Shown here piece after piece: positions 50,232-60,284 of a DNA stretch of 64,000 nucleotides. This DNA is from Stenotrophomonas sp. ASS1 (GTDB taxonomy: Bacteria; Pseudomonadota; Gammaproteobacteria; Xanthomonadales; Xanthomonadaceae), in assembly GCF_004346925.1 (NCBI RefSeq), contig NZ_CP031167.1:124001-188000 (forward strand). The letters run 5' to 3'. The position numbers were made by a program, and so were the translations under genes. The notes under the pieces are model-generated. The model did not search any database. It saw nothing but the letters and a program-made list of their open reading frames with translations, and was not told the DNA's origin. Position 1 is the stretch's first letter; each line of letters begins with the position of its first letter.

Positions 50232-51248
50232 ATGCTCTTCAAGAATGTCTCGATCGCCGGCCTGGCACACGTTGATGCGCCGCATACGCTGACGACCAAG
50301 GAAATCAACGAGCGGCTGCAGCCGACGTTGGATCGCCTCGGTATCCGCACCGACGTGCTCGGCGATATCGCCGGCATCCATGCCCGCCGCCTGTGGGACA
50401 ACGGCGTGCTTGCGTCCGATGCCGCCACCATGGCCGGCCGCAAGGCGCTGGAAGACGCGGGCATCGATGCAACGCAGGTCGGCCTGCTGGTCAACACCTC
50501 GGTCAGCCGCGACTACCTGGAGCCGTCCACGGCCTCCATCGTGTCGGGCAACCTCGGCGTCAGCGACGAGTGCATGACCTTCGACGTCGCCAATGCCTGC
50601 CTGGCCTTCATCAACGGCATGGACATCGCGGCGCGCATGATCGAGCGCGGCGACATCGACTACGCGCTGGTGGTGGATGGCGAGACCGCCAACCTAGTGT
50701 ACGAGAAGACCCTGGAGCGCATGACCGCCCCGGACGTCACCGCCGACGATTTCCGCAACGAGCTGGCCGCCCTGACCACGGGTTCGGGCGCCGCCGCGAT
50801 GGTGATGGCGCGCTCGGAGCTGGTGCCGGATGCGCCGCGCTACAAGGGCGGCGTGACCCGCTCGGCCACCGAGTGGAACCAGCTGTGCCTGGGCAACCTG
50901 GACCGCATGGTCACCGATACCCGACTGCTGCTGATCGAAGGCATCAAGCTGGCGCAGAAGACCTTCACCGCCGCCAAGATCGCCTTGGGCTGGGCCGTGG
51001 AAGAGCTGGACCAGTTCGTCATCCACCAGGTCAGCCAGCCGCACACCGCCGCGTTCATCAAGAACTTCGGCATCGACCCGAAGAAGGTCATGACCATCTT
51101 CGGCGAGCACGGCAACATCGGCCCGGCCTCGGTGCCGATCGTGCTGAGCAAGCTCAAGCAGCTGGGCAAGCTGAAGAAGGGCGATCGCATCGCGCTTCTG
51201 GGCATTGGCTCGGGCCTGAACTGCTCGATGGCTGAAGTGGTCTGGTAA
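50232..51248 (+). CDS. oleA: OleA thiolase-like condensing enzyme (olefin synthesis)
   Basis: OleA joins two fatty acyl-CoAs head-to-head to a 2-alkyl-3-ketoacid, the first step of long-chain olefin synthesis. The 338-residue protein is nearly the length of Xanthomonas OleA, with the active-site Cys in DVANACLAFINGMD (Cys123), the channel Glu in YLEPSTASIVS (Glu97), and the His and Asn of VIHQVSQPH and GEHGNIGPASVP. TAGAAT about 36 nt upstream may be the -10. oleB follows after 95 nt. Confidence 0.95.
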   Translation: MLFKNVSIAGLAHVDAPHTLTTKEINERLQPTLDRLGIRTDVLGDIAGIHARRLWDNGVLASDAATMAGRKALEDAGIDATQVGLLVNTSVSRDYLEPSTASIVSGNLGVSDECMTFDVANACLAFINGMDIAARMIERGDIDYALVVDGETANLVYEKTLERMTAPDVTADDFRNELAALTTGSGAAAMVMARSELVPDAPRYKGGVTRSATEWNQLCLGNLDRMVTDTRLLLIEGIKLAQKTFTAAKIALGWAVEELDQFVIHQVSQPHTAAFIKNFGIDPKKVMTIFGEHGNIGPASVPIVLSKLKQLGKLKKGDRIALLGIGSGLNCSMAEVVW

Positions 51249-51343
51249 AAAAGTCACCGCTGACCTGCTGCACGATGGGCAGCGATGATTTTTCCAAGTG
51301 TCCAGGGGCCGGTTCTACCGGCCCTTGCTACAGGTGCGATTCG

Positions 51344-52234
51344 ATGTCCCAGCTTCCCGGTTACCCCGCCCACCCGCAGCGCTTCGAGGTCCGCCCCGGC
51401 CTGTCGATGAACTATCTCGACGAAGGCCCGCGCGATGGCGAAGTGGTGGTGATGGTGCACGGCAACCCGTCGTGGAGCTATTACTGGCGCACGCTGGTGG
51501 CCGGCCTGTCGGACACGTACCGCTGCATCGTGCCGGACCACATCGGCATGGGCCTGTCGGACAAACCCGATGACAGCCGCTACGAGTACACGCTGCAGTC
51601 GCGCGTGGACGACCTTGATGCGCTGCTGAAGCACCTGGGCATCACCGGTCCGGTGACCCTGGCCGTGCACGACTGGGGCGGCATGATCGGCTTCGGCTGG
51701 GCGCTGTCGCACCACGACCAGGTGAAGCGCCTGGTGGTGCTCAACACCGCCGCGTTCCCGATGCCGGCGGCGAAGACGATGCCGTGGCAGATCGCGCTGG
51801 GCCGGCACTGGAAGATCGGCGAGTGGATCATCCGCACCTTCAACGCGTTCTCGTCCGGCGCCTCGTGGCTGGGCGTGGAGCGGAAGATGCCGGCCGACGT
51901 GCGCCGCGCCTACGTGTCGCCGTACAACAGCTACGCCAACCGCATCAGCACCATCCGTTTCATGCAGGACATCCCGCTGTCGCCGGCCGACAAGGCCTGG
52001 TCGCTGCTGGAGCGGGCCGGCAAGGCGCTGCCGTCGTTCGCCGACCGCCCGGCCTTCCTCGGCTGGGGCCTGCGCGACTTCGTGTTCGACCACCACTTCC
52101 TGAAGGGCTTCCAGGCGGCGCTACCGCAGGCCCAGGTGCATGCCTTCGAGGATGCCGGGCATTACGTGCTGGAAGACAAGCATGAAGTGCTGGTGCCGGA
52201 AATCCGCGCGTTCCTGGACGCCAACCCGCTCTGA
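51344..52234 (+). CDS. oleB: OleB alpha/beta-hydrolase (beta-lactone decarboxylase)
   Basis: OleB turns the beta-lactone made by OleC into the cis-olefin and CO2. The 296-residue protein resembles haloalkane dehalogenases: VMVHGNPSWSYYWR (oxyanion loop with the halide-site Trp), VHDWGGMIGFGWA (nucleophile Asp), RDFVFDHHFLKGF (acid) and DAGHYVLEDK (His). The ATG at 51344 begins MSQLPGYP. It follows oleA in the same orientation. The next gene, on the opposite strand, interrupts the cluster. Confidence 0.92.
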   Translation: MSQLPGYPAHPQRFEVRPGLSMNYLDEGPRDGEVVVMVHGNPSWSYYWRTLVAGLSDTYRCIVPDHIGMGLSDKPDDSRYEYTLQSRVDDLDALLKHLGITGPVTLAVHDWGGMIGFGWALSHHDQVKRLVVLNTAAFPMPAAKTMPWQIALGRHWKIGEWIIRTFNAFSSGASWLGVERKMPADVRRAYVSPYNSYANRISTIRFMQDIPLSPADKAWSLLERAGKALPSFADRPAFLGWGLRDFVFDHHFLKGFQAALPQAQVHAFEDAGHYVLEDKHEVLVPEIRAFLDANPL

Positions 52235-52244
52235 TCGGATCCCG

Positions 52245-52320
52245 GTAGTGCCGGCCGCTGGCCGGCAAGCGCGCAATGCGCGCCGGGTTCATGAGGTTGC
52301 CGGCCAGCGGCCGGCACTAC
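52245..52320. repeat. SMAG pair between oleB and the YkgJ-like gene
   Basis: Inverted pair, 52245-52267 direct and 52298-52320 in minus orientation, sitting at the convergent ends of the two genes. Confidence 0.85.
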
Positions 52321-52322
52321 CA

Positions 52323-52748
52323 CTACGCCGCGATCGGCGCCTGCGGTGACGGGCTGTTGCCGTTGTCGTCCGGGTGGTCGTCGTCGTTGCCCGCTTCGTC
52401 GCGCCAGCGCCAGTCGGCCAGGGTCAACGGATCCAGGCCGTAGGCGATGCGCGCCTTGTCGCACTGCGGGCTGGCCTTGCCGTACTCCCACGATGCATCC
52501 ACCTCACGGCACACGCTGGGCCGGTTGGGGTGGATCGTGCAGCGTGAATACACGCCGATCTGCGCATCCAGCGCCACGCAGCGCACCGGCTTGGAGTGGG
52601 TGCCGCGCATGCACAGGCGATGCGGGTCCAGCACCTCGGTCAGCTGGTGCGGTACGCCGCCGGGGGTGACCTCGTCTGATTCCATCCAGTGGAAGGCCAC
52701 GCGGTATTGGGTGCAGCAGGCGCCGCAGGTCATGCAGGGATGTTGCAT
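52323..52748 (-). CDS. YkgJ-family Cys-rich metal-chelating protein
   Basis: The 141-residue protein has the pattern CMTCGACCTQYRVAF near the start (PF03692, zinc/iron-chelating), a later RCTIHPNRPSVCREVDASWEYG and CDKARIAYGLD, which together give the Cys set of the family. The function is unknown; metal binding is expected from family. It lies antisense between oleB and oleC, with its stop beside the SMAG pair. The ATG at 52748 is used; the in-frame region upstream (to 52823) overlaps the oleC promoter. Confidence 0.85.
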   Translation of the reverse strand: MQHPCMTCGACCTQYRVAFHWMESDEVTPGGVPHQLTEVLDPHRLCMRGTHSKPVRCVALDAQIGVYSRCTIHPNRPSVCREVDASWEYGKASPQCDKARIAYGLDPLTLADWRWRDEAGNDDDHPDDNGNSPSPQAPIAA

Positions 52749-52840
52749 GGGCAAGCCGCCTCGGGCGGCAGTCGGAATCAGGAACGAGGGTGCGGATTTT
52801 CCACGAAGTTGGCCGCCGCGCAAGAAATTCCGTAAGCGGC

Positions 52841-52846
52841 GACAAT
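52841..52846 (+). promoter_or_regulatory. Putative -10 box of oleC (leaderless promoter)
   Basis: GACAAT ends 6 nt before the oleC ATG at 52853. If real, oleC would have its own promoter and a leaderless mRNA. Confidence 0.35.
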
Positions 52847-52852
52847 GAACGG

Positions 52853-54511
52853 ATGAACCGACCCTGCAATATTGCCGCCCGTTTGCCTGAACTGGCGCGT
52901 GAACGGCCCGACCAGATCGCCATCCGCTGCCCGGGCCGCCGTGGCGCCGGCAACGGCATGGCCGCCTACGACGTGACCCTGGATTACCGCCAGCTGGACG
53001 CCCGCAGCGACGCCATGGCGGCTGGCCTGGCAGGCTACGGGATCGGTCGCGGGGTGCGCACGGTGGTGATGGTGCGGCCGTCGCCGGAGTTCTTCCTGTT
53101 GATGTTTGCCCTGTTCAAACTGGGTGCGGTGCCGGTGCTGGTCGACCCGGGCATCGACAAACGCGCGCTGAAGCAGTGCCTGGATGAGGCGCAGCCGGAG
53201 GCTTTCATTGGCATTCCGCTGGCACACGTGGCGCGGTTGGCGCTGCGCTGGGCGCCCTCGGCGACCCGCCTGGTCACCGTCGGCCGCCGCCTCGGCTGGG
53301 GCGGGACCACGCTGGCCGCGCTGGAGCGCGCCGGTGCCAACGGGGGGGCGATGCTGGCCGCCACCGATGGCGAGGACATGGCCGCGATCCTGTTCACCAG
53401 CGGCTCCACCGGCGTGCCCAAGGGCGTGGTCTACCGCCACCGTCATTTCGTCGGCCAGATCCAGCTGCTGGGCAGTGCCTTCGGCATGGAAGCGGGCGGC
53501 GTGGACCTGCCGACCTTCCCGCCGTTTGCCTTGTTCGACCCGGCGCTGGGCCTGACCTCGGTGATCCCGGACATGGACCCGACCCGGCCGGCACAGGCCG
53601 ACCCGGCACGCCTGCACGATGCCATCCAGCGTTTCGGCGTGACCCAACTGTTTGGCTCGCCTGCGCTGATGCGGGTGCTGGCCCGTCACGGCCGGCCGTT
53701 GCCGACGGTGACCCGGGTGACCTCGGCCGGTGCGCCGGTGCCGCCGGATGTGGTCGCCACCATCCGCAGCCTGTTGCCGGCCGATGCGCAGTTCTGGACC
53801 CCGTACGGCGCCACCGAGTGCCTGCCGGTGGCGGTGGTGGAAGGCCGCGAGCTGGAGCGTACCCGCGCGGCCACCGAGGCCGGTGCCGGTACCTGCGTGG
53901 GCAGCGTGGTTGAACCGAATGAGGTGCGCATCATCGCCATCGATGACGCACCGTTGGCCGACTGGTCGCAGGCGCGCGTGCTGGCCACCGGCGAGGTGGG
54001 CGAGATCACCGTGGCCGGACCGACCGCTACCGACAGTTACTTCAACCGCCCGCAGGCCACCGCGGCGGCGAAGATCCGCGAGACGCTGGCCGATGGCAGC
54101 ACGCGCGTGGTGCATCGCATGGGTGACGTAGGCTACTTCGATGCGCAGGGCCGCCTGTGGTTCTGCGGCCGCAAGACCCATCGCGTGGAAACCGCACAGG
54201 GGCCGCTGTACACCGAACAGGTGGAGCCGGTGTTCAACACCGTGCCGGGCGTGGCGCGCACGGCACTGGTTGGCGTTGGCCCGGCGGGTGCGCAGGTGCC
54301 GGTGCTGTGCGTGGAACTGCAGCGTGGCCAGAGCGACAGCCCGGCGTTGCGCGAGGCGCTGCGCGCCCAGGCCACCCTGCGATTGCCCGAGGCGAACCTG
54401 CAGCACGTACTGATGCACCCCGCGTTCCCCGTCGATATCCGTCACAACGCCAAGATCGGCCGCGAGAAGCTCGCCGTCTGGGCCAGCGCCGAACTGGAGA
54501 AGCGCGCATGA
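52853..54511 (+). CDS. oleC: OleC beta-lactone synthetase (AMP-ligase family)
   Basis: OleC uses ATP to close the 2-alkyl-3-hydroxy acid from OleD to a beta-lactone. The 552-residue protein is an acyl-AMP ligase: P-loop [30 protein letters not shown], and the C-terminal [24 protein letters not shown]. The extreme C-terminus has the catalytic Lys region [14 protein letters not shown]. The stop overlaps the oleD start by 4 nt (ATGA). A GACAAT box is 6 nt from the ATG. Confidence 0.95.
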   Translation: MNRPCNIAARLPELARERPDQIAIRCPGRRGAGNGMAAYDVTLDYRQLDARSDAMAAGLAGYGIGRGVRTVVMVRPSPEFFLLMFALFKLGAVPVLVDPGIDKRALKQCLDEAQPEAFIGIPLAHVARLALRWAPSATRLVTVGRRLGWGGTTLAALERAGANGGAMLAATDGEDMAAILFTSGSTGVPKGVVYRHRHFVGQIQLLGSAFGMEAGGVDLPTFPPFALFDPALGLTSVIPDMDPTRPAQADPARLHDAIQRFGVTQLFGSPALMRVLARHGRPLPTVTRVTSAGAPVPPDVVATIRSLLPADAQFWTPYGATECLPVAVVEGRELERTRAATEAGAGTCVGSVVEPNEVRIIAIDDAPLADWSQARVLATGEVGEITVAGPTATDSYFNRPQATAAAKIRETLADGSTRVVHRMGDVGYFDAQGRLWFCGRKTHRVETAQGPLYTEQVEPVFNTVPGVARTALVGVGPAGAQVPVLCVELQRGQSDSPALREALRAQATLRLPEANLQHVLMHPAFPVDIRHNAKIGREKLAVWASAELEKRA

Positions 54512-55500
54512 AGATCCTGGTCACCGGTGGTGGTGGTTTCCTTGGCCAGGCGCTGTGCCGTGGGCTGGTCGAACGTGGCCACCAGGTGCTGGCGTTCAAC
54601 CGCAGCCACTACCCGGAACTGCAGGCCATGGGCGTGGGCCAGATCCGTGGCGATCTGGCCGATGCGCAGGCGGTGCTGCATGCAGTGGCCGGCGTCGATG
54701 CGGTGTTCCATAACGGCGCCAAGGCCGGCGCCTGGGGCAGCTATGACAGCTACCACCAGGCCAACGTGGTCGGCACCGACAACGTGATCGCCGCCTGCCG
54801 CGCGCACGGCATCAGCCGGCTGGTCTACACCTCCACGCCCAGCGTGACCCACCGCGCGACCCACCCGGTGGAAGGCCTGGGGGCTGATGAGGTGCCGTAC
54901 GGCGAGGACTTCCAGGCACCGTATGCGGCGACCAAGGCGATCGCCGAACAGCGCGTGCTGGCCGCCAACGATGCGTCGCTGGCGACGGTGGCGCTGCGCC
55001 CGCGCCTGATCTGGGGCCCGGGCGACCAGCAGCTGGTGCCGCGCCTGGCCGAACGTGCGCGGCAGGGCCGCCTGCGGCTGGTCGGCGACGGCAACAACAA
55101 GGTGGATACCACTTACATCGACAATGCCGCGCTCGCGCACTTCCTCGCTTTCGAAGCATTGGCGCCGGGCGCGGCTTGTGCGGGCAAGGCCTATTTCATC
55201 TCCAACGGCGAACCGCTGCCCATGCGCGAGCTGGTCAACAAGCTGCTGTCCGCGGTGGGTGCACCAACGGTGGACAAGGCGATCAGCTTCAAGACCGCTT
55301 ATCGCATCGGTGCGGTCTGCGAGCGGCTGTGGCCGCTGCTGCGCCTGCGTGGCGAGCCGCCGCTGACCCGCTTCCTGGCCGAGCAGCTGTGCACGCCGCA
55401 CTGGTACAGCATGGAGCCGGCGCGCCGTGACTTCGGCTACGTGCCGCAGGTCAGCATTGAAGAAGGGCTGCGCAGGCTGAAGGCTTCATCTGCCGCATAG
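54508..55500 (+). CDS. oleD: OleD NAD(P)H-dependent 2-alkyl-3-ketoacyl reductase
   Basis: OleD reduces the ketoacid from OleA to the hydroxy acid, the substrate of OleC. The 330-residue short-chain dehydrogenase has the cofactor site [16 protein letters not shown], the active-site [10 protein letters not shown] (Tyr-x-x-x-Lys) and [11 protein letters not shown]. Later [12 protein letters not shown] and the C-terminal [14 protein letters not shown] are normal for extended SDRs. The ATGA overlap with oleC suggests coupled translation. Cluster order A-B-C-D is complete apart from the antisense gene. Confidence 0.94.
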   Translation: MKILVTGGGGFLGQALCRGLVERGHQVLAFNRSHYPELQAMGVGQIRGDLADAQAVLHAVAGVDAVFHNGAKAGAWGSYDSYHQANVVGTDNVIAACRAHGISRLVYTSTPSVTHRATHPVEGLGADEVPYGEDFQAPYAATKAIAEQRVLAANDASLATVALRPRLIWGPGDQQLVPRLAERARQGRLRLVGDGNNKVDTTYIDNAALAHFLAFEALAPGAACAGKAYFISNGEPLPMRELVNKLLSAVGAPTVDKAISFKTAYRIGAVCERLWPLLRLRGEPPLTRFLAEQLCTPHWYSMEPARRDFGYVPQVSIEEGLRRLKASSAA

Positions 55501-55582
55501 GTCGCCATCACTGGTTGCACACCGCCAGATCGGGAGGATGGACCCACGCCATCCAACGGCCCGGACATCTGCGAGGAGCACC

Positions 55583-55738
55583 ATGCTGCATTACGCCGTT
55601 ATTTTCTTCGTCATCGCCATCATCGCTGCCGTGCTCGGCTTCTCCGGCATCGCCGGTGCAGCCAGCAACATCGCCTGGATCCTGTTCGTTGTGTTCCTGG
55701 TACTGGCAGTGATTTCGATGTTCCGCAAGCGCGGCTAG
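55583..55738 (+). CDS. DUF1328 (YtjA-like) small membrane protein
   Basis: The 51-residue peptide [51 protein letters not shown] has two transmembrane helices around a GIAGAAS turn, the pattern of DUF1328. GAGGAG lies 6 nt before the ATG. Members are small, widespread and of unknown role. It stands alone with a SMAG cluster after it. Confidence 0.85.
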   Translation: MLHYAVIFFVIAIIAAVLGFSGIAGAASNIAWILFVVFLVLAVISMFRKRG

Positions 55739-55749
55739 AAGACCGCTGG

Positions 55750-55878
55750 GTAGTGCCGGCCGCTGGCCGGCACTGTTCTTTCCGGTGGGTGCCGACCGTT
55801 GGTCGGCACGCCATCGTCTGGTAGGTGCCTACCTTGGTTGGCACGCCTTTTGTAGAGTCGAGCATCGCTCGACTCTAC
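55750..55878. repeat. SMAG cluster after the DUF1328 gene
   Basis: Elements at 55750-55772 (GTAGTGCCGGCC type), 55785-55809 (GTGG-headed GCCGACC type), 55821-55844 (GTAGGTGCCTACC type) and 55852-55878 (GTAGAGTCGAGC-ATC-GCTCGACTCTAC, fully symmetrical). They fill the gap before ddl. Confidence 0.85.
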
Positions 55879-55895
55879 AGAGACACACAGCGCCT

Positions 55896-56990
55896 CTACA
55901 CGGCGCTATGCAATCCGCGATCGGCTTCATGGCGCTCCAGCGCCAGTTCGATCAGGCGCGTGATCAGCGTGGTGTAGTCCACACCGCTGGCGCCCCACAG
56001 CTTCGGGTACATGCTGATGCGGGTGAAGCCCGGCAGCGTGTTGACCTCGTTGATGACGATCTCGCCGTCTGCGGTGAGGAACACATCCACGCGCGCCATG
56101 CCCGCACACTCCAGCGCCTGGTAGGCCCGCAGCGCGATCTGCTGGATACGCGCCTGGGTTGCAGCATCGATATCCGCCGGCACCACCACCTCGGCGCCAT
56201 CCTCGTTGATGTACTTGGTGTCGTAGGCGTAGAACTCGTCGTGCACCACCACCTCGCCGCACAGGCTGGCCTGCGGCTGTTCGTTGCCCAGCACCGCGCA
56301 CTCGATCTCACGGCCGGCCACCGCCGATTCGACCAGCACCTTGTGGTCATAGCGCAGCGCCAATGCAAGTGCCGCGGCGAAGCCCGCCGCATCCTTGACC
56401 TTGCTCACACCCACCGACGAACCCTGGTTGGCCGGCTTCACGAACAGCGGCAGGCCGAGCTGCGCGATCACCGCATCGACATCGACGTCAGGGGCCTGGT
56501 GACGCCGGATGCACAGCCACGGCGCCACCTGCAGGCCAGCGTCGCGCAGCAGGCGCTTGGTCACGTCCTTGTCCATCGCCACCGCCGAGCCCAGTATCGG
56601 CGAACCGACGAAAGGCAGGTTGGCCATGCGCAGCAGCCCCTGCAGCGCACCGTCCTCGCCCAGCGGCCCGTGCACGATCGGCAGTACCACATCGATCTGG
56701 CCCAGCGCGCTGGCCGCATCGGAGGGCTGCAGCTGTGCCTGTTCCACACCCGGGCGCACCGCCAGCGACGTGCCGGACCGATGCAGCGCGATGCGCGACG
56801 GATCATCGGCGTTGATCAGGAAGGTATCCGGCTGGCTCAGATGCCATTGGCCCTGCTTGTCGATACCGACCAGCACCGGCTCGAAGCGCTCGCGATCAAG
56901 CGCATCGAGGATGTTCTTCGCCGACTGCAGCGAAACTTCGTGCTCGGAAGACTTGCCCCCGAAAATGATGCCAACCCGGGTCCGTGCCAT
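55896..56990 (-). CDS. ddl: D-alanine--D-alanine ligase
   Basis: Ddl joins two D-Ala for peptidoglycan pentapeptide. The 364-residue ATP-grasp enzyme has [51 protein letters not shown] and [19 protein letters not shown], and matches the DdlA length. ATG 56990 (MARTRVGII) is chosen over ATG 57026. The region upstream holds a SMAG element and the large palindrome, 300-odd nt before ubiJ on the other strand. Confidence 0.95.
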   Translation of the reverse strand: MARTRVGIIFGGKSSEHEVSLQSAKNILDALDRERFEPVLVGIDKQGQWHLSQPDTFLINADDPSRIALHRSGTSLAVRPGVEQAQLQPSDAASALGQIDVVLPIVHGPLGEDGALQGLLRMANLPFVGSPILGSAVAMDKDVTKRLLRDAGLQVAPWLCIRRHQAPDVDVDAVIAQLGLPLFVKPANQGSSVGVSKVKDAAGFAAALALALRYDHKVLVESAVAGREIECAVLGNEQPQASLCGEVVVHDEFYAYDTKYINEDGAEVVVPADIDAATQARIQQIALRAYQALECAGMARVDVFLTADGEIVINEVNTLPGFTRISMYPKLWGASGVDYTTLITRLIELALERHEADRGLHSAV

Positions 56991-57074
56991 GGGGAATGCG
57001 ATGTCCTGTGCGTTGCGTGGCCCCATAGCATGAACCTTCATCGGCCCACCGCGTGAGGCACAGATGAACCAGAA

Positions 57075-57161
57075 ATCCATCCATGCATGGCGTGGATCTA
57101 CCGTCCTCATGGCCCATCAACAGGGGTCGGAGCCCGTTGCGCAACAACGGGATCCAACCCC
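57075..57161. repeat. SMAG element and GGGGTC-family palindrome copy 4
   Basis: A minus-oriented SMAG of the GTAGATCCACGCC type ends near 57101. At 57123-57161 the GGGGTCGGAGCCCGTTG / CAACGGGATCCAACCCC palindrome repeats the pattern seen at 4667 and 5074. Confidence 0.7.
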
Positions 57162-57184
57162 ACGGACGACAGGAAACTGTCGAA

Positions 57185-57286
57185 GGCGGGGTGGGTCCGG
57201 TTGTGGGGGCGTGAGCCGCATGGATGCGGCGACCGAGCTTACATGGACGTACTTGCAGCGTCCCCCGCAACCGGACCCACCCCGCC
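57185..57286. other. 102-nt structured element with 19-bp palindromic arms
   Basis: Arms GGCGGGGTGGGTCCGGTTG (57185-57203) and its exact complement (57268-57286), then one mismatch and five more G-C pairs, enclose an inner hairpin GCCGCAT-GG-ATGCGGC (57215-57230) and a tail GACCGAGCTTACATGGAC. This could be a structured RNA or mobile repeat upstream of ubiJ. Confidence 0.65.
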
Positions 57287-57319
57287 ATCCCACGGATAGC
57301 CAGCTTTTGATGTTGATCT

Positions 57320-57342
57320 TGCCGGCCAGCGGCCGGCACTAC
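57320..57342. repeat. SMAG element upstream of ubiJ
   Basis: Minus-oriented GCCGGCCAGCGGCCGGCAC-TAC type. Confidence 0.85.
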
Positions 57343-57389
57343 CACGGGTGCCGGGCGGCAGCCCGGCCCAAGCCCCCCACCCACGCAGG

Positions 57390-57395
57390 TAGAAT
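57390..57395 (+). promoter_or_regulatory. Putative -10 box of ubiJ (leaderless promoter)
   Basis: TAGAAT ends 6 nt before the ubiJ ATG. No good -35 was found. Confidence 0.35.
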
Positions 57396-57401
57396 GCGCA
57401 C

Positions 57402-58037
57402 ATGGCTCTCTCCCTGCTCAAGTCCCTCAAGCCGGTCGCTGGCCGCGCCCTGCAGATCGCCCTGAACCGCGCGCTGGCGCTGGATCCGGATACCCGCCAT
57501 GCACTGGCCAGCCTCGACGGCCGGCACATCGACCTGACCCTGGAAGCGCCGTCGCTGGCCATGCGCATCAGCGTCGACGGTGATGCACTGCGGGTCGGCC
57601 CGGTGGACGCACAGGAAGCCGACCTGGCCGTGCGCAGCAGCCTGGCCGGCGTGCTGGCGCAGCTGCCGCTGCTGGCCAACGCACGGCGCGGCGACAACAA
57701 CGGCAAGGGTCGCGTGCGCGTGGCCGGTGATGCCGAACTGGCGCGTCGCCTGCAGCAGCTCGCCAAGGGCTTCGATCCTGACTGGCAGCAGCCCTTCGTC
57801 AGCGTGTTCGGCGAGGTGCTGGGCGTGCAGGTGGCCAACACCCTGCGCGGTGCCCTTCAGCATGCGCGCCAGGGCGCGATCGACCTGGCCCACAGCGCCG
57901 CCGAGTTCATCACCGAGGAATCGCGCGACGTGGTGCCGCGTGCCGAGCTGGATGCCTTCCACGACGATGTGGACGTGCTGCGCGACGACGTCGAACGCCT
58001 CGGTGCACGCGTGCAGCGTCTGCGGGGTGCCGCATGA
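57402..58037 (+). CDS. ubiJ: Ubiquinone biosynthesis accessory factor UbiJ (SCP2-like)
   Basis: UbiJ is the lipid-binding (SCP2-fold) member of the soluble ubiquinone synthesis complex. The 211-residue protein has an SCP2-like N-terminal half ([50 protein letters not shown]) and a helical C-terminal tail ([24 protein letters not shown]) typical of UbiJ. The stop overlaps the ubiB start by 4 nt. No ubiE is adjacent, unlike in E. coli. Confidence 0.88.
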   Translation: MALSLLKSLKPVAGRALQIALNRALALDPDTRHALASLDGRHIDLTLEAPSLAMRISVDGDALRVGPVDAQEADLAVRSSLAGVLAQLPLLANARRGDNNGKGRVRVAGDAELARRLQQLAKGFDPDWQQPFVSVFGEVLGVQVANTLRGALQHARQGAIDLAHSAAEFITEESRDVVPRAELDAFHDDVDVLRDDVERLGARVQRLRGAA

Positions 58038-59689
58038 AGGCCGTGCTGCGTGCCAGCCGCATCGGCCGGGTGATCCTGCGTTACCGCCTCGACGACCTGT
58101 TGCAGGGCACTCCCGCCGAGCGCTGGCTGCGCCTGGCCAAGCCGTTCGTGCCGCGCGCCTCGGCCGACATCGCCGCTCAGTCGCGCGGTGCACGCCTGCG
58201 TCTGGCGCTGCAGGATCTGGGCCCGATCTTCGTCAAGTTCGGCCAGATCCTGTCCACCCGCCGCGACCTGGTGCCGCCGGATGTGGCCAATGAACTGACC
58301 CTGCTGCAGGACCGGGTCAAGCCGTTCGATGGTGAGACCGCGCGTCGCATCGTCGAGGAAGCGCTGGGCCTGCCGGTCAGCGAAGCCTTCGCCAGCTTCG
58401 ATACCGAACCGCTGGCCTCGGCCTCGATCGCGCAGGTGCACGCGGCGACGCTGGCCGATGGCCGCCAGGTGGTGGTCAAGGTGCTGCGCCCGGGCATCGA
58501 GAAGCAGATCGACGCCGATATCGCGTTGCTCAATTCGCTGGCTGCCCTGGTCGAGCGCACCCACCCGCGCGCCGACAAGATCCGCCCGCGCGAAGTGGTG
58601 GCCGAAGTCGAGAACACCCTGGCTGCCGAGCTGGACCTGCAGCGCGAAGGCGCCAATGCCAGCGTGCTGCGCCGCTTCTGGGAAAACAGCGACGATCTGT
58701 ACGTGCCGGAAGTGATCTGGAGCCACACCGCCGAGCGGGCACTGACCCTGGAACGCGTGTGGGGCATCCCGTCCGATGACATCGCCGCACTGGACAAGGC
58801 CGGCATCGACCGCAAGGCGCTGGCCGCCAAGGGCGTGCGGGTGTTCTACACCCAGGTGTTCCGCGACAACTTCTTCCACGCCGATGCGCACGCCGGCAAC
58901 ATCTGGGTCGACACCGATCCGGCGCGCCGCGCCAACCCGCGTTTCATCGCGCTGGACTTCGGCATCATGGGCCAGCTCTCGCAGGAAGATCAGTACTACC
59001 TGGCCGAGAACTTCATGGCCATCTTCAACCGCGATTACCGCCGCATCGCCGAACTGCACGTGCAGGCGCGCTGGATGCCGGACAACGTGCGCATCGATGA
59101 CCTCGAAGCCGCCGTGCGTTCGGTGTGCGAGCCGTACTTCACCCGGCCGCTGTCGCAGATCTCGCTGGCCGAAGTGCTGATGAAGCTGTTCCGCGTGGCC
59201 CAGCGTTACCAGCTGACCCTGCAGCCGCAGCTGATCCTGCTGCAGAAGACCCTGCTGAACATCGAAGGCGTCGGCCGCCAGCTCGACCCGCAGATCGACA
59301 TCTGGGCGGTGGCCAAGCCGGTGCTGGCGAAGATCCTGCGCGAGCGTTACAGCCCGCGCCGGGTGGTACGCGAGATCGGCAAGCGCCTGCCGGAAATCAT
59401 GACCCATGCGCCGGACATGCCGCGCCTGGTGCACGCCTGGCTGACCCAGCAGGTGGAAGGCCGCCACGAACTGTCGATGCGTTCGCGCGACCTGGCCGCA
59501 CTGGATGCCAGCGTGCAGCGCCTGCAGAAGCATGCGGTCGGCGCGATCACCGGTGTCGGCCTGCTGGCCATCGCTGCACTGATGTATGTGCTGCAGCCGC
59601 CGGGCTGGTACTGGGGCGACGTGCCGGCGTGGAGCTGGCTGTCCGGTGCGGTCGGCGCAGTGGCGCTGCTGCGCGCGTGGTGGAAGTAG
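58034..59689 (+). CDS. ubiB: Ubiquinone biosynthesis protein UbiB (ABC1/ADCK-type kinase-like)
   Basis: UbiB is a kinase-like protein with ATPase activity needed for aerobic ubiquinone synthesis. The 551-residue protein has the signature KFGQ (68-71, [16 protein letters not shown]), [35 protein letters not shown] (kinase-like loop) and [12 protein letters not shown], and two C-terminal transmembrane helices ([17 protein letters not shown] and [12 protein letters not shown]). The ATGA overlap with ubiJ marks one operon. The next gene begins 6 nt after its stop. Confidence 0.95.
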   Translation: MKAVLRASRIGRVILRYRLDDLLQGTPAERWLRLAKPFVPRASADIAAQSRGARLRLALQDLGPIFVKFGQILSTRRDLVPPDVANELTLLQDRVKPFDGETARRIVEEALGLPVSEAFASFDTEPLASASIAQVHAATLADGRQVVVKVLRPGIEKQIDADIALLNSLAALVERTHPRADKIRPREVVAEVENTLAAELDLQREGANASVLRRFWENSDDLYVPEVIWSHTAERALTLERVWGIPSDDIAALDKAGIDRKALAAKGVRVFYTQVFRDNFFHADAHAGNIWVDTDPARRANPRFIALDFGIMGQLSQEDQYYLAENFMAIFNRDYRRIAELHVQARWMPDNVRIDDLEAAVRSVCEPYFTRPLSQISLAEVLMKLFRVAQRYQLTLQPQLILLQKTLLNIEGVGRQLDPQIDIWAVAKPVLAKILRERYSPRRVVREIGKRLPEIMTHAPDMPRLVHAWLTQQVEGRHELSMRSRDLAALDASVQRLQKHAVGAITGVGLLAIAALMYVLQPPGWYWGDVPAWSWLSGAVGAVALLRAWWK

Positions 59690-59694
59690 GCCCC

Positions 59695-60273
59695 ATGCTG
59701 CAGGCACTCAAGGACGAACTGATCCGCTTCGGCGCCGACAACGACGCACGCGAAAGCGAGCGCGGCCGACGCATGCTCAACATCACGCCCGACACCGGTG
59801 AATTCCTGTCGGTGCTGGTGCGCTTCGGCAACGCTCGCCGGGTGCTGGAAATCGGTACGTCCAACGGCTATTCCACGCTGTGGCTGGCCGAGGCAGCCAC
59901 AGCCATCGACGGCCACGTGACCACGCTGGAGTACGCCGACGACAAGGTGGCGATGGCGCGAGCCACGTTTGCACGGAGTGGCCTGGGTGATCGCATCAGC
60001 CTGGTCCATGGCGATGCCGGGCTCTGGCTGGCGCAGGCCGCCGATGCCTGCATCGACCTGCTGTTCCTCGATTCGGACCGCGGGCAGTACGCCGGCTGGT
60101 GGCCGCAGCTGCGTCGCGTGCTGCGCCCGGGTGGCCTGCTGGTGGTGGACAACGCCACCTCGCATGCGGAAGAGATGCAACCGCTGCGCGTGCTGCTGGA
60201 CGCTGATCCGGACTTCAGCACCAGCCTGGTGCCGGTGGGCAACGGCGAGCTGTTGGCCGTGCGCAGCGCCTGA
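59695..60273 (+). CDS. SAM-dependent O-methyltransferase
   Basis: The 192-residue protein has the class I SAM site RVLEIGTSNGYSTLWLAEA, an acidic residue after the second strand (VTTLEYADDK), DLLFLDSDRGQYAGWW and RPGGLLVVDNATSHAEEM, in the pattern of the small O-methyltransferase family (PF01596-like). The substrate is unknown. It starts 6 nt after ubiB, so it may be cotranscribed, but it is not UbiG. A short upstream frame gives an alternative start (GTG at 59680). Confidence 0.82.
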   Translation: MLQALKDELIRFGADNDARESERGRRMLNITPDTGEFLSVLVRFGNARRVLEIGTSNGYSTLWLAEAATAIDGHVTTLEYADDKVAMARATFARSGLGDRISLVHGDAGLWLAQAADACIDLLFLDSDRGQYAGWWPQLRRVLRPGGLLVVDNATSHAEEMQPLRVLLDADPDFSTSLVPVGNGELLAVRSA

Positions 60274-60284
60274 CCGCTCTAAAG

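Noticed and set aside
57857..59707. A 616-aa minus-strand frame opposite ubiB
   Set aside because: Shadow of the ubiB coding strand; ubiB motifs are complete on the plus strand.
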